DNA from: Candidatus Dechloromonas phosphorivorans | GTDB taxonomy: Bacteria; Pseudomonadota; Gammaproteobacteria; Burkholderiales; Rhodocyclaceae | Reading direction: 5' to 3' | Assembly (NCBI GenBank): GCA_016721185.1 | Contig: JADKIP010000014.1 | Location: 1 to 64,000, forward strand | Length of the DNA: 64,000 bases | Shown: positions 45,553 through 54,087 of the stretch, piece after piece | Layout: each line of letters starts with the position of its first letter | Position numbering within the stretch: position 1 is the stretch's first letter | Notes under the pieces: generated by a model | Databases searched by the model: none | What the model saw: only the letters and a program-made list of their open reading frames with translations | Told to the model about the DNA's origin: nothing | Made by a program: the position numbers and the translations under genes

Positions 45553-46113
45553 TTAGTTGACGCGTGATGATACTCGGGGAAGGGTGGTAGAAAACGCTAT
45601 TTGCAACCTCACAGCAGCGCAGCCCAACGAATTCACATGGCACAAATGGAAAGCCGACACCCGGCCGGGCGTTTGCTGCTGATTGCTGAATTCAAATCGC
45701 CAATTGCGGCGGTTCTTCGGCCCGAACAGCACCACGAAGGGTTCGCCGATTGTTACTGCTGCCAATTTGATTGTTTGCTGAAAAGGGGAAATTTTCTGCG
45801 AATGGGAATCAGAGCGGTCTAGGTCGATTGCCGGTTTCAGACTTTTTACCCGCCCCCTACCTCTCCGCCACTTGAGCGGCCAATGCCAGCCGGGCAGCTT
45901 GCAACTTTTGGCGCAGTAACGGCAATTGATACGCTCCCAGAATTGCCCGGCGGCGTAGCGTTCTGCTCGTTGTTCCAATCGCCTCAAAACCCTACGCAAC
46001 CGAGCTACAAGGCGCTCACGCTTGCGGCGGCATAGCGAGCCACAATAAACCCGCTTCCGGCCTCTGGCTGGCTGCTCTAGCGGCTTTCCGCATACCCGAC
46101 AATTGTCCCGCAT
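45553..46113 (-). CDS. Small zinc-finger-like protein of the element
   Basis: The 186-residue frame starts MRDNCRVCGKPLEQPARGRK and contains CRVC, YCGSLCRRKR and CRYCAKSC, three Cys pairs that suggest a treble-clef or zinc-ribbon nucleic-acid-binding protein. A very basic helix lies between them. After about residue 110 the composition changes, so the last third may be an unrelated frame or a shifted continuation. It is the last gene before attL. Function unknown; such Cys-pair proteins are common on phages and integrative elements. Confidence 0.45.
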   Translation of the reverse strand: MRDNCRVCGKPLEQPARGRKRVYCGSLCRRKRERLVARLRRVLRRLEQRAERYAAGQFWERINCRYCAKSCKLPGWHWPLKWRRGRGRVKSLKPAIDLDRSDSHSQKISPFQQTIKLAAVTIGEPFVVLFGPKNRRNWRFEFSNQQQTPGRVSAFHLCHVNSLGCAAVRLQIAFSTTLPRVSSRVN

Positions 46114-46223
46114 GGCTATTTATTCCCGAGTAAATTAGTCAGAAAAGGTTACGTTTAGCGGTGAACCTGATACAGACCGGTGTCCTGAATGGAAGCGTTC
46201 GACATTTTCCCGCCCCCCGCCCC

Positions 46224-46750
46224 CTATCCATTCCCTGCCATTTCGCTCATAACGTCATGGCAATCTCTGGCAACAAACGCCACGCCCCCCGAACCGGCGT
46301 ACCAGAGAAGAATTCGGCTTGCTCGGCTCTCAGCTTCCCGGATGGCGCTTTGACCTCCACAGCCAACAGGCGGCCATCCTTGAGCATTCCGATAACGGCA
46401 GAGCATCCCGCCAACCGAACCGGACAAACCGCCCGCCCACTTGTGCGGCTCCCGTGTTCTGGCGTTCTGCCATGCATAACAGCCGGGTGATGGCGTAGCG
46501 CCTTGAGCACTTCCACCAGTGCGGCGGCTTCCGGTCGGTCGTTGGTACGTTGGGCGGTTGCATCCTCAAACCCGAACATATCGGCGCTCACAGGCCACCC
46601 CATTTGTTCCAGAGAAGGCTGCTTTCCTGACTCCCCATAAATCCCCGTTTTCCTGTTTATGGACTTTCGGGCTTTTCTGTCCCCATAATTCCCCACCGCT
46701 GATATAAGCGGGGGAAAATGGGGAAAACCGGGAGGAGTTATTTGCACCAT
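46224..46750 (-). pseudogene. VRR-NUC-like PD-(D/E)XK nuclease, frameshifted
   Basis: Pieces in three frames give TGAAQVGGRFVRFGW, GCSAVIGMLKDGRLLAVEVK, PSGKLRAEQAEFF and GGVAFVARDCHDVMSEM up to 46224. The EVK motif and downstream Gln/Phe helix match VRR-NUC nucleases often found beside phage replication genes. The usual aspartate in the GxSD segment reads Ala here (a single-base change), so activity is doubtful even if the frame is restored. The start at 46750 overlaps the primase/helicase stop by 13 bases, so translation is coupled. Confidence 0.65.
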
Positions 46751-48704
46751 ACAAATCCCTCTTGGTGCGCTATCAAGCCCTTGGTAATCAGGCCGGTAAT
46801 TGCCAGTCTGGTGCGCTCGGCTTGGCGGTCAGGTTCAACCGGCAGGCGGCCTTGGGTCTTTGCGATTGCATCATCAAGGCGCAGGCATGGGCGGCCCGCT
46901 GGCAACTCCTTGGGCGCTCCTTGAGGTGCGAAGCAACCGGCAGCGCGGAACAGTTCCCCGAGAGCGTCATAAACGATTCGCTGATTTCCTCCTTGGGGTA
47001 TTTTTGCCCGGCGTACAGCTTGCCCGGCGTGTTCCTCCGGTACGACTACGCAGGATGTAATCGGCTCGTCGTCCTCGTCGGTGCCAATCTCTACTACGTC
47101 AATCTGAACGGGTTGCCTGGTCGTCTGCGCCATCCTTCGATTTAGCGGTTGCCCATTCCCGGCGCTCTCCCTCTCGCGTTACGACAATGCCGCATCTAAG
47201 GCAGCGTGCAAGCTGAATGCCCGCGTAGTCCCTTGGTTTGGTCTTTGCCCGTGTGATGAACCAGCAGCACCAGTCCGCCAAGTTCGGCTTGGATTGCTTT
47301 CGTTGCCGCGATGATTTCGCCCATTGCTGCGCTGTCGTTTTCATCGGCTCCGGGGGCGGCTCTGTTCAAGGTGTCAATTACAAGCACACCAGAGGAAAGC
47401 CCGGCAGCACGGGCGGCGGTCACAAGGTCGGCACGGTCGGCAGGCTTGCGAATATCCAAGGACTGCAACAGGAACCGGAACCCGGCAGGCAGCGCACCGT
47501 TCTTCTTCTGGTGCGCCTGAATGCGTTGGGATATACCGGCCTCGCCTTCCAATCCGACATAAATCACCGGGCAGGTGTCACCCGGCAGCCGAACCAATCT
47601 CGCCCGTGTGCCATCGCTGCCAGCATGTCGAGTGCCAGAAATGATTTGCCTGAACCGCTCGGCCCGTACAGGGCAGCAATGCCAGTTTTCGGCAGCACGC
47701 CACGCACCCGCCATTCAATCGGCGGCAAACTGGCAAGGTCGGCAGGCGTCAGCAGTCGGAACCGTTGCGGCGGCTCCTTGGCTTGCTCCAGAAGAGCGGC
47801 TACTGCTTTCAGGCCGTGCGCCTGGTGGTAGTCGTTCAGGTCGAAATTGTTGGCGCAGCCTTCCGGCATTTCCACCCATGCCCCGCGAACATGGCGGGCG
47901 ATGGCCTCGGCTTGCTGCTCCTTGCCACCATCGGGGACGATAACCAGCCGGGCGTTCGGATGCTTGGCACGAATGGCCTCGGCAACCTTCGCCACCCGCC
48001 CCAACCAAAGCACACCACAGCCGGGCAGGCGGTCGCAGTGGGCGCTCCACGCTGGCCGATACCTTCCACCAGATAAACGGGTTTGTCAGCAATCGGCCCG
48101 CCAACTATCAGGCAGCCATCGGAAGGCAGTTTCACGCCGGGCAAGAAGGGCTTGCCGCCTTGAGTCTGAATTGCAGGCTGGCTAGTTCTCCCGAGAGCGT
48201 GAAACAGGGCAGGACTAACGCCCCGGCGCGCAGGCTTGCCCGGCAATTGTCGAGCTCCCCGAGTAGCGGCGCAGGCCATCCGGCAAACCCTTCTTGCGCT
48301 CGATATATTCATGGTCGGCAGTAGCAGGCTTGCAGGCGCTCCACAGCGTTACAGGGTTGTGCAATGGGGCTTGATTACCTCGGCTTGCTGGTTCTCATTC
48401 TGGCGCGATTGTGGGCGTTCTAGCCTCGCTTTCGTGCCATCCGTCCAACCATCGGCAAGCGCATCACGAAACAGGCTGGCAGCCGTTACGCTCCCATCAT
48501 GATGCTGTTCCAGACAGAGCGGCATTCGGCCTCGTTCTTGTAGTTGCCCGCCCCGGCGCTCCAGTTGTGAAATTCCTCAAAGTCGATACCAGCAGCCTTG
48601 GCGCTCATCGCATGGCGTACCCATGTATCGCGGTCGGTACCGGCGTCGAGACTCCAGAGGGCAGAGCGGGCGCGTTCCAGTTCGGTGAATTGGTCGCGCA
48701 TCAT
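46738..48704 (-). pseudogene. Primase/helicase: PriCT-2, Toprim and RepA-type AAA domains, frameshifted
   Basis: From the ATG at 48704 (overlapping the previous stop, TGATG) comes a PriCT-2 domain: SALWSLDAGTDRDTWVRHAM and FEEFHNWSAGAGNYKNEAEC. After shifts come HEYIERKKGLPDGLRRY and a Toprim domain (PVYLVEGIGQAWSAH, ARLVIVPDGGKEQQ). A RepA-like helicase with Walker A ALYGPSGSGKSFLALDML, Walker B VLVIDTLNRAAPG and HHTGKDQTKGLRGHS follows, then a winged C-terminus ending at 46738. About 655 residues in all. It would start replication of the excised element. Four or more small indels break the frame. Confidence 0.78.
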
Positions 48705-49093
48705 CACAGCAGGCCCAACAGGAGGGCAGCACACAAGCCAGCAAAGGCAATCCAACCAGCTAGGCTCGGGTCAATGTTTCCCTTCTGGCGCTTTGCCAGC
48801 CAGCGCCTAATCGTGCGGCGGTCGCCTTCGGTGAAGTAATACACCCCCGGCGAATGGGAGGCCATCGCGGTCAAGGTCGGCTACTCGCTGGCATGGGATT
48901 TCGAGGCCACGGCGGCGCAGTTCTGCAACAAGCTCGGGGCTGTTGCTACACCAGCGGCGCTATCAAGGTGCTCCCGTGGCATTGGGCGGGTGTCGAGTGC
49001 ATGGATGGCACGGAGATGGCGCGGGTTGTCGGTGCTAAACTTGCGGCTGTCGAGGGCGCTCGTTTCCGAAGTTGGGGGCGGGCGTTTTTTCAT
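48704..49093 (-). pseudogene. Small element protein with an HTH-like motif, one frameshift
   Basis: The ATG at 49093 overlaps the previous stop (TAATG). The first frame has a Lys/Pro/Ser-rich start. After a shift near 48960 the sequence reads SPELVAELRRRGLEIPCQRV and GGVYYFTEGDRRTIRRWLAK. This layout is typical of short phage proteins that read like a helix-turn-helix plus a post-HTH region. A hydrophobic C-terminal helix (GWIAFAGLCAALLLGLL) follows, which is unusual and suggests membrane attachment or another shift. Function unknown. Confidence 0.5.
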
Positions 49094-49308
49094 TAGCGGC
49101 CCCCGTCTGCGCGAATGGCCTCAAGGCCGCGCTCAATCACATTAACGAGGCTTACAGCGGCCCCACGGCGTGCACCTTTTTCAGCTTCGCCGCAACCGGA
49201 GAGGTTGTTCAAGAGTCCCAACAGCGAGCGGCAAGCGTGTGCTTGGTCAGGGCCGTTCAGGGATTGAATCGAGGCATTCACTGGCCATCTCTCCGCCATC
49301 GGCCTCAT
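49093..49308 (-). CDS. Hypothetical small protein of the element
   Basis: A 71-residue frame, MRPMAERWPVNASIQSLNGP, with a Cys pair and AVSLVNVIERGLEAIRADGG helix at the end. It lies 15 bases after the excisionase-like gene and overlaps the next gene by one base, so it is part of the same unit. I do not recognise it. Confidence 0.5.
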   Translation of the reverse strand: MRPMAERWPVNASIQSLNGPDQAHACRSLLGLLNNLSGCGEAEKGARRGAAVSLVNVIERGLEAIRADGGR

Positions 49309-49323
49309 AGTTCCGGGCGGCGT

Positions 49324-49545
49324 TCATGCTGCCACCCCACCAGATGCAAGGCGTTCAACTTCGGCAGCGTCCCAGAGAAGGCGGCCATTGGGCAGCTTTA
49401 CAGGGCGCATCCCCATCCAATGACCAAGGCGGCAAAGTGAGGCGCGGGGGGTTTGGGATGCTACGCGAAGAGTGGCGGCGGCTTCTTCGGTGGTGACTTT
49501 TGCACCAGTGCGGGTGGTTGGTGCGGTATGGGTCTTGGCTTGCAT
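49324..49545 (-). CDS. Excisionase-like MerR/HTH_17 DNA-binding protein
   Basis: This 73-residue protein from the ATG at 49545 carries VTTEEAAATLRVASQTPRAS then CRLGHWMGMRPVKLPNGRLL and WDAAEVERLAS. This is the winged-helix pattern of helix-turn-helix type 17 or AlpA/Xis-like proteins that act in element excision. An upstream in-frame start would add 11 residues. Its place between integrase and primase genes supports a role in excision or in regulating the operon. Confidence 0.65.
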   Translation of the reverse strand: MQAKTHTAPTTRTGAKVTTEEAAATLRVASQTPRASLCRLGHWMGMRPVKLPNGRLLWDAAEVERLASGGVAA

Positions 49546-49692
49546 TGCATCATCCTTGTTGCGTTTAAGATGGTGCAAGCGTGTTCTTCGGTATTACATG
49601 GCGATATTTGGGCGGGATACTGGCGAAAGAGTGGCGACATACTGGCGAATGCTCGCCTCGGTCGCCTCAACTCATGGCGGCAAGATGGCGGT

Positions 49693-50583
49693 TTATTCGT
49701 ATTCGCCAGTAATCTCGTGCTTTGAGTCACGCGAACGGGCAGGTAGATTGTTGGCCAGCTTTCGTTGGCACCGTTCCCATTGCCAACCGGCGGGCCCTTT
49801 TCTAATCCACCAGGCGGCGGCTAGGTATGGGTTAAATAGGCCGCGTCCAATTCGCGCAGGTTCAAGCCCGTTTCGTTTGGCGCGCTCGGTGTAGGATTTC
49901 CACTTGTCGCCATCTGGAAACATGGCTTCAAGTTGGGCGGGTCTTACTGGGTCGAATAGGTCAGCAAGCCCGGATATGTTGTCGGCAGGCTTCGCCACAG
50001 ACGCGGGCGGCTCGGCAGTCTCCGGCGTTCCAGAAGAGATAGCGGACGATGGTGCTGATACGTGCTTTGAAGTGAATAGCTGCGGATTTTGTTCCATCAG
50101 CGCAATGCTTGGGTGCGTACTTTGGGTAGCTAAGTGTTCCACTATCCCGGTGCAACTCCACCCCATCCCTTGCGCCTTCACAAAGGTGTCCGCATCATCA
50201 AGTGAAACAAGCCAATCCCAACCGTCAGGTAATGTTTTCAGCGGTAGCAAAGTCACAGGGTCGCGAGGTGTCATTTCTCCACCCATAGCGGCGGCGCGGA
50301 TTATTTTTGCCCACTCTTCGACTATCCGGCGCTCTTGTTCAAGGTTGAATGTGTCTTGGACTGCAAACAAAATAACGGCAAGAAAATTGATAGCATCAAG
50401 CCTGCCCATCTTGGCTCTTTCAGCCCACCGGTCAGGGCCAAATGTCCTAACCTGAATGGATTTTTGACCATCTGCCGAATATGCTATCCGGCCTTCTGTT
50501 TCCTCGCCTTCAATAGCGTGCAATACCTGTTCGAATAAATCCACTTTCGCCCCTTCTGGTGCGCTCCAATGGGTGCCACCCAC
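49693..50583 (-). CDS. Hypothetical protein of the element, 296 residues
   Basis: Intact frame starting MGGTHWSAPEGAKVDLFEQV. The N-terminal part has LDAINFLAVILFAVQDTFNL and a RRIVEEWAKII helix. The middle is Ser/Ala/Pro-rich (about 170-205), and the C-terminus contains DKWKSYTERAKRNGLEPARI and FNPYLAAAWWIRKGP. It looks like a two-domain soluble protein joined by a linker. The C-terminal segment resembles proteins encoded next to integrases in integrative elements, but I cannot name a function. It follows the integrase by 81 bases on the same strand. Confidence 0.5.
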   Translation of the reverse strand: MGGTHWSAPEGAKVDLFEQVLHAIEGEETEGRIAYSADGQKSIQVRTFGPDRWAERAKMGRLDAINFLAVILFAVQDTFNLEQERRIVEEWAKIIRAAAMGGEMTPRDPVTLLPLKTLPDGWDWLVSLDDADTFVKAQGMGWSCTGIVEHLATQSTHPSIALMEQNPQLFTSKHVSAPSSAISSGTPETAEPPASVAKPADNISGLADLFDPVRPAQLEAMFPDGDKWKSYTERAKRNGLEPARIGRGLFNPYLAAAWWIRKGPAGWQWERCQRKLANNLPARSRDSKHEITGEYE

Positions 50584-50664
50584 AGGCCGGTGAAGGTTTC
50601 CGGCTTTTCTCTCCGTCGAGATAGTGGGGGCATACTCGTTACGCTGCGGCCTTAACTTTGCGTT

Positions 50665-52002
50665 TCATCTGCACCACGTTTCCGGGCTTTTGCCGGTGGC
50701 AATGTCGTCTAGCCGTTGCTCCCACGCCACCAGAGCGGCGCGTTTCTCGTCGGTGTAGCTGTGGCGGTCATAGTGGGCAGCCTGTACGCCTGATAGGCCA
50801 TGACTGAGAAGTTGGGCGCGGGTGTCGCGTGAAATGCCCATCCCGGTCAGTATTGTTTTGCAGGTGCGGCGAATGTCTCGCAGGTCGAACGCTTCGCACT
50901 TCATCGCCTTGCAAATGGCAGTCGCACGCTTGCCGGGTGTGGTTTCAACCAGTTGCGTTTTGCCGAACGACGAAAACAGAAGCGGCGTTTCTAGAGGCTT
51001 GGCGCGCTCTATCAGCTTTTCAACGATGGCGGCGGCCTTGGGTGCCAGAGGTAGCAGGTGTTCGCGGGGTGTGCTGCGCTTGCCCTTACCATCCCATAGG
51101 CGCAGGGTTTGGCTCTCTTTATCGTAGTCGCTCACCTTGGCGCGGAGAAGTTGCGCCATGCGTTGCCCGCCGGAAAAGAGAGCGAGCTTTAGCGCCATAT
51201 CGGATAGGTCGTCATCGGATAGCGCGGCAATGTATGCCTTCAAGTCATCGGCATTTAGTGTGCGGTCGCCTCGATTCACCGCGATGGTGGCGATAAGCTC
51301 AACCGGATTGATTTGAACCTGATAGGCGATAAAGGCGGCTGGCAGCTTGGCGTTATATCGTGCTTTTCTGCCCGCGTTGAATGCGGCGCTCAGGTAACTA
51401 CGCAGCACGCCGGCAGCGCGGTCTTTCCCCTGCTCGATCACATAGCGAACCATTGTTGCGGCATGGTCGGGTGTAATGTCGCTGGCGGGCAGGGCGGCAA
51501 TATCAGGATGCGCCTCGAAAACATGGCACTTGATAATGGATTTTGCCTGTCGGGCGCTCTGGGTTTTGCTGTTGGCTTCCAGGTGCTCACAGTACGCATC
51601 AAGCAAGGCGCGCAAGGTGTAGCGTTGCTTGCTCTCTTTCTCGTGCTCTGCGGCCTCTATGGCGACTTTGGCAGCGGCTTTAACTTCTTCGTGTTCGCGC
51701 TTTTGCTCTCTCGGGTCTATTCCCTTGTCGAGTAAAGCCTGTAATCCACGGGCTTCTATTCGGGCGTCGTCTAAATTCCAAACCTTTGTATCGCCAATTG
51801 TTAGGCGTGGTGTTGCGCCGTTTAGATACCCTTGAAAGATATAAGCGCGGGTGCCGTTAGGTGTGCGCTTGCCGGGCGGTGTGGCACGGACTGCAAAGCC
51901 GGGAACCTCAGAGTCCCACAGGAACGTTTGCGCCTTTTCTGGTGGGCAGGAAAAGGAGGCAATACGGCCTGGGGTTAGTTTGACTCGCTCCAGCTTGGCC
52001 AT
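50665..52002 (-). CDS. int: Tyrosine recombinase/integrase (P4-type, DUF4102)
   Basis: This 445-residue integrase has an N-terminal DUF4102 arm-binding domain (FLWDSEVPGFAVRATPPGKR, YIFQGYLNGATPRLTIGD), a SAM-like core-binding domain (TLRALLDAYCEHLE) and a catalytic domain. The catalytic domain shows FSGGQRMAQLLRAK (Arg), FDLRDIRRTCKTILTGMGIS (HxxR replaced by DxxR), LLSHGLSG (His) and the nucleophile in HYDRHSY. It lies 163 bases from attR and points into the element, as expected for an integrase acting on the tRNA-Thr site. It is the longest unbroken gene of the element. Confidence 0.93.
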   Translation of the reverse strand: MAKLERVKLTPGRIASFSCPPEKAQTFLWDSEVPGFAVRATPPGKRTPNGTRAYIFQGYLNGATPRLTIGDTKVWNLDDARIEARGLQALLDKGIDPREQKREHEEVKAAAKVAIEAAEHEKESKQRYTLRALLDAYCEHLEANSKTQSARQAKSIIKCHVFEAHPDIAALPASDITPDHAATMVRYVIEQGKDRAAGVLRSYLSAAFNAGRKARYNAKLPAAFIAYQVQINPVELIATIAVNRGDRTLNADDLKAYIAALSDDDLSDMALKLALFSGGQRMAQLLRAKVSDYDKESQTLRLWDGKGKRSTPREHLLPLAPKAAAIVEKLIERAKPLETPLLFSSFGKTQLVETTPGKRATAICKAMKCEAFDLRDIRRTCKTILTGMGISRDTRAQLLSHGLSGVQAAHYDRHSYTDEKRAALVAWEQRLDDIATGKSPETWCR

Positions 52003-52017
52003 GACTCGCTCGTTTCA

Positions 52018-52035
52018 TGTAAGAGTTTTGTAAGA
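52018..52035. repeat. Candidate integrase arm-type site, right copy
   Basis: Perfect copy of the 18-mer at 45504-45521, located just upstream of the integrase start and inside attR. It may also overlap the int promoter, linking arm binding to autoregulation. Confidence 0.5.
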
Positions 52036-52164
52036 GCGAATGTAATACATGGTTCAACGCAAATCAACCTGATGATTAACGTAATGCTATGTTTAATGCG
52101 GTGTTTGTGGGGGTTTTGCTACTACCTTGAACCTGTATCAACGCCGATAAATTAGCTGAAATGG

Positions 52165-52271
52165 TGATTTGTAATCATCAGGTAGCGGTTCGATTCCGTT
52201 CGGGGGCACCAGTAAAATCAAACACTTAAGCCATTCTCCGGAGTGGCTTTTTTGTTTTTGGGTTCTGTGTA
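52165..52271. repeat. attR: right direct repeat of the integrative element
   Basis: Matches 45401-45507 except at five positions. It holds the displaced original 3' end of tRNA-Thr (CGGGGGC acceptor) with CCA and a terminator (52228-52253), but no 5' half, so it is not a complete tRNA. Confidence 0.88.
52228..52253 (+). terminator. Original tRNA-Thr terminator, now in attR
   Basis: AAGCCA-ttctccggag-TGGCTT followed by TTTT, displaced from its tRNA promoter by the element. Confidence 0.65.
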
Positions 52272-52389
52272 GCCCCAGTGTGGCTAATTTTTATCAATGT
52301 TCTTGTGCATGTATTTGCTGAGATGCTTGATTATAATCGAGGGCGGGATAGTAGAAATCGGTATTTTTGCTGGTAGAGCGTATTTGAGA

Positions 52390-52417
52390 TTGCAAATCTG
52401 CGCTAAAAATTTATAAT
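52390..52417 (+). promoter_or_regulatory. Promoter of the tRNA array
   Basis: TTGCAA (52390-52395), a 16-base spacer and TATAAT (52412-52417), 11 bases before tRNA-Asn. Confidence 0.65.
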
Positions 52418-52428
52418 GCGCAGCCTTT

Positions 52429-52504
52429 TCCTCGATAGCTCAGTTGGTAGAGCGCCGGACTGTTAATCCGTAGGTCCCTGGTTCGAGCCCAGGTCGGGGA
52501 GCCA
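52429..52504 (+). tRNA. tRNA-Asn(GTT)
   Basis: A 76-base cloverleaf with acceptor TCCTCGA/TCGGGGA, anticodon GTT in ACTGTTAATCC, T-loop GTTCGAGCC and an encoded CCA after discriminator G. First of six tRNAs in a row. Confidence 0.95.
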
Positions 52505-52524
52505 AGGTAGTTAAGCAGTAAATT

Positions 52525-52601
52525 GGAGTGGTAGTTCAGTTGGTTAGAATACCGGCCTGTCACGCCGGGGGTCGCGGGTTCGAGTCCCGTCCACTCCGCC
52601 A
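52525..52601 (+). tRNA. tRNA-Asp(GTC)
   Basis: A 77-base gene with acceptor GGAGTGG/CCACTCC, anticodon GTC in CCTGTCACGCC, encoded GCCA end. Standard cloverleaf. Confidence 0.96.
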
Positions 52602-52611
52602 ACCTCAAGAA

Positions 52612-52687
52612 GCGGCAGTAGCTCAGTTGGTAGAGCGCAACCTTGCCAAGGTTGAGGTCGAGAGTTCGAGACTCTTCTGCCGCTCCA
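52612..52687 (+). tRNA. tRNA-Gly(GCC)
   Basis: A 76-base gene with acceptor GCGGCAG/CTGCCGC, anticodon GCC in CTTGCCAAG, encoded TCCA end. Confidence 0.96.
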
Positions 52688-52698
52688 GTATTAGTGCT

Positions 52699-52775
52699 GC
52701 GTCCTTAGCTCAGTTGGTTAGAGCGCCACGTTGACATCGTGGAGGTCGATGGTTCGAATCCGTCAGGACGCACCA
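52699..52775 (+). tRNA. tRNA-Val(GAC)
   Basis: A 77-base gene with acceptor GCGTCCT/AGGACGC, anticodon GAC in GTTGACATC, encoded ACCA end. Confidence 0.95.
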
Positions 52776-52781
52776 AGTAGC

Positions 52782-52857
52782 GCCGGTGTAGCTCAGTTGG
52801 TAGAGCAGCGCATTCGTAATGCGAAGGTCACCAGTTCGACTCCGGTCATCGGCACCC
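52782..52857 (+). tRNA. tRNA-Thr(CGT), 3' end reads CCC instead of CCA
   Basis: Acceptor GCCGGTG/CATCGGC, anticodon CGT in ATTCGTAAT. The encoded end after discriminator A is CCC, then A, so either an extra C or a true non-CCA end. All neighbouring tRNAs encode CCA. Confidence 0.88.
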
Positions 52858-52863
52858 AATGAC

Positions 52864-52938
<75 letters not shown>

Positions 52939-53364
52939 AATAAATGGCCCCACGCAACTTGGGTGTCCGATATTGGGAACCTCATCGGGTCTGATGATGA
53001 ATGCTGGCGGTAGCCGACTATTGCTCCGGCTCACTGATGTATTACTGTTCGCCCTGAATTTGTCGGGCTTAGAAACGGCCACACCGAAAAAAATTGAAGA
53101 CTTCATCGGGCCGAATTATTCAGCCACTGTGATCAAATAGATTCTGTCCCGGGCACGCTCCCTATGTCTGAAGGGCGAAGATAACCGTACGCAATCTCAA
53201 CCTGATTTCAGAAGCTGTCGCCAGTTTGATGCTTGTCGAGGCGATTGGCTGGAAGGAGGGGAGGCGTGCCTGATGCCCAAGCGGGATAGTTTGAGTGAGC
53301 CGCACCTATATTAGTTTTGATGATGACTGGCATTTGTATGCCGCAAAAAATCTTACACTGGCCG
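52939..53364. other. 426 bases without a recognisable gene
   Basis: Between the tRNA array and a response-regulator remnant. A short plus-strand frame around 53000-53140 (LFALNLSGLETATPKKIEDF) looks protein-like but has no family I know and no start region. Otherwise I see nothing. Confidence 0.4.
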
Positions 53365-54079
53365 CTATGCGCTATGAATGCACGGCATTGCTGGCCTGTG
53401 CGATCCAAGGCGCAGCTTTGATATTTCTGCTTCGATTGCATCAACGAATTTCAGGAACTCAAACATATTGCCCGTTTGGCATCCAAGCTCGATTTCAGTC
53501 GCCAATTGAATGGCAGGATCGGCATTAAAGGAGGCGAGTGACCCCTTGAGGTGTGAGCCATTCGCAGAAGCTCATCAATTTGCCCCGTATTGAGCGCATC
53601 GCGGAGGCGTTGCAGGTCACGCGGGGCGGTGTCGAGGAAAACTTGGGCAATGATCTCGATAATTTCTGCATCGGCTTGTTTCACGGCCGTGGCATAGTCG
53701 AAACCAAGATCAATCCGGGGTAGCGGAATGGGGGCTGCACTTCCTTCCGTATTATCTGCCCCGGCGCTTGCGCTAACGTAGTGCCAAGCGCCAGCAGGCA
53801 TCCCTGTAAGGTCTTAACCTTGATTGGTTTGGCGATGTGATCATCCATGCCGGCTGCCAGGCAGGTTTCCCGGTCACTCGCCATTGCATTGGCCGTCATC
53901 GCAATGATCGGCGTGCGGGCGCGGCCTAATTCCGTCTCACGTGTGCGGTAGCGGCGGGTGGCTTCGAGACCGTCCATGACAGGCATTTGCATGTCCATGA
54001 AAATAACATCAAAGCTTTTGGTTTCCAGAATCTCGAGCGCTTACTGACAATGTTTGGCAACGCTGACCCGATGCCCCCA

Positions 54080-54087
54080 TTTCTGAA
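54080..54087. repeat. IS1595 target-site duplication, left
   Basis: TTTCTGAA immediately before the element; identical to 55121-55128. Confidence 0.85.

Larger units (their letters stand above)
45401..52271. mobile_element. Integrative genomic element in tRNA-Thr (satellite or plasmid-like)
   Basis: About 6.87 kb between 107-base direct repeats that start inside a tRNA-Thr gene. A tyrosine integrase lies next to the right repeat. All recognised genes are on the minus strand: integrase, a 296-residue unknown, excisionase-like protein, two small proteins, a PriCT-Toprim-RepA primase/helicase, a VRR-NUC-like nuclease and a zinc-finger protein. No capsid, tail, portal, relaxase or type IV secretion gene is visible. 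This set fits a phage satellite or a minimal integrative plasmid-like element. Confidence 0.85.

Noticed and set aside
52160..52215. A seventh tRNA at attR
   Set aside because: Only the 3' half of tRNA-Thr is present; there is no 5' acceptor or D-arm, so it is the displaced half of the attB gene.
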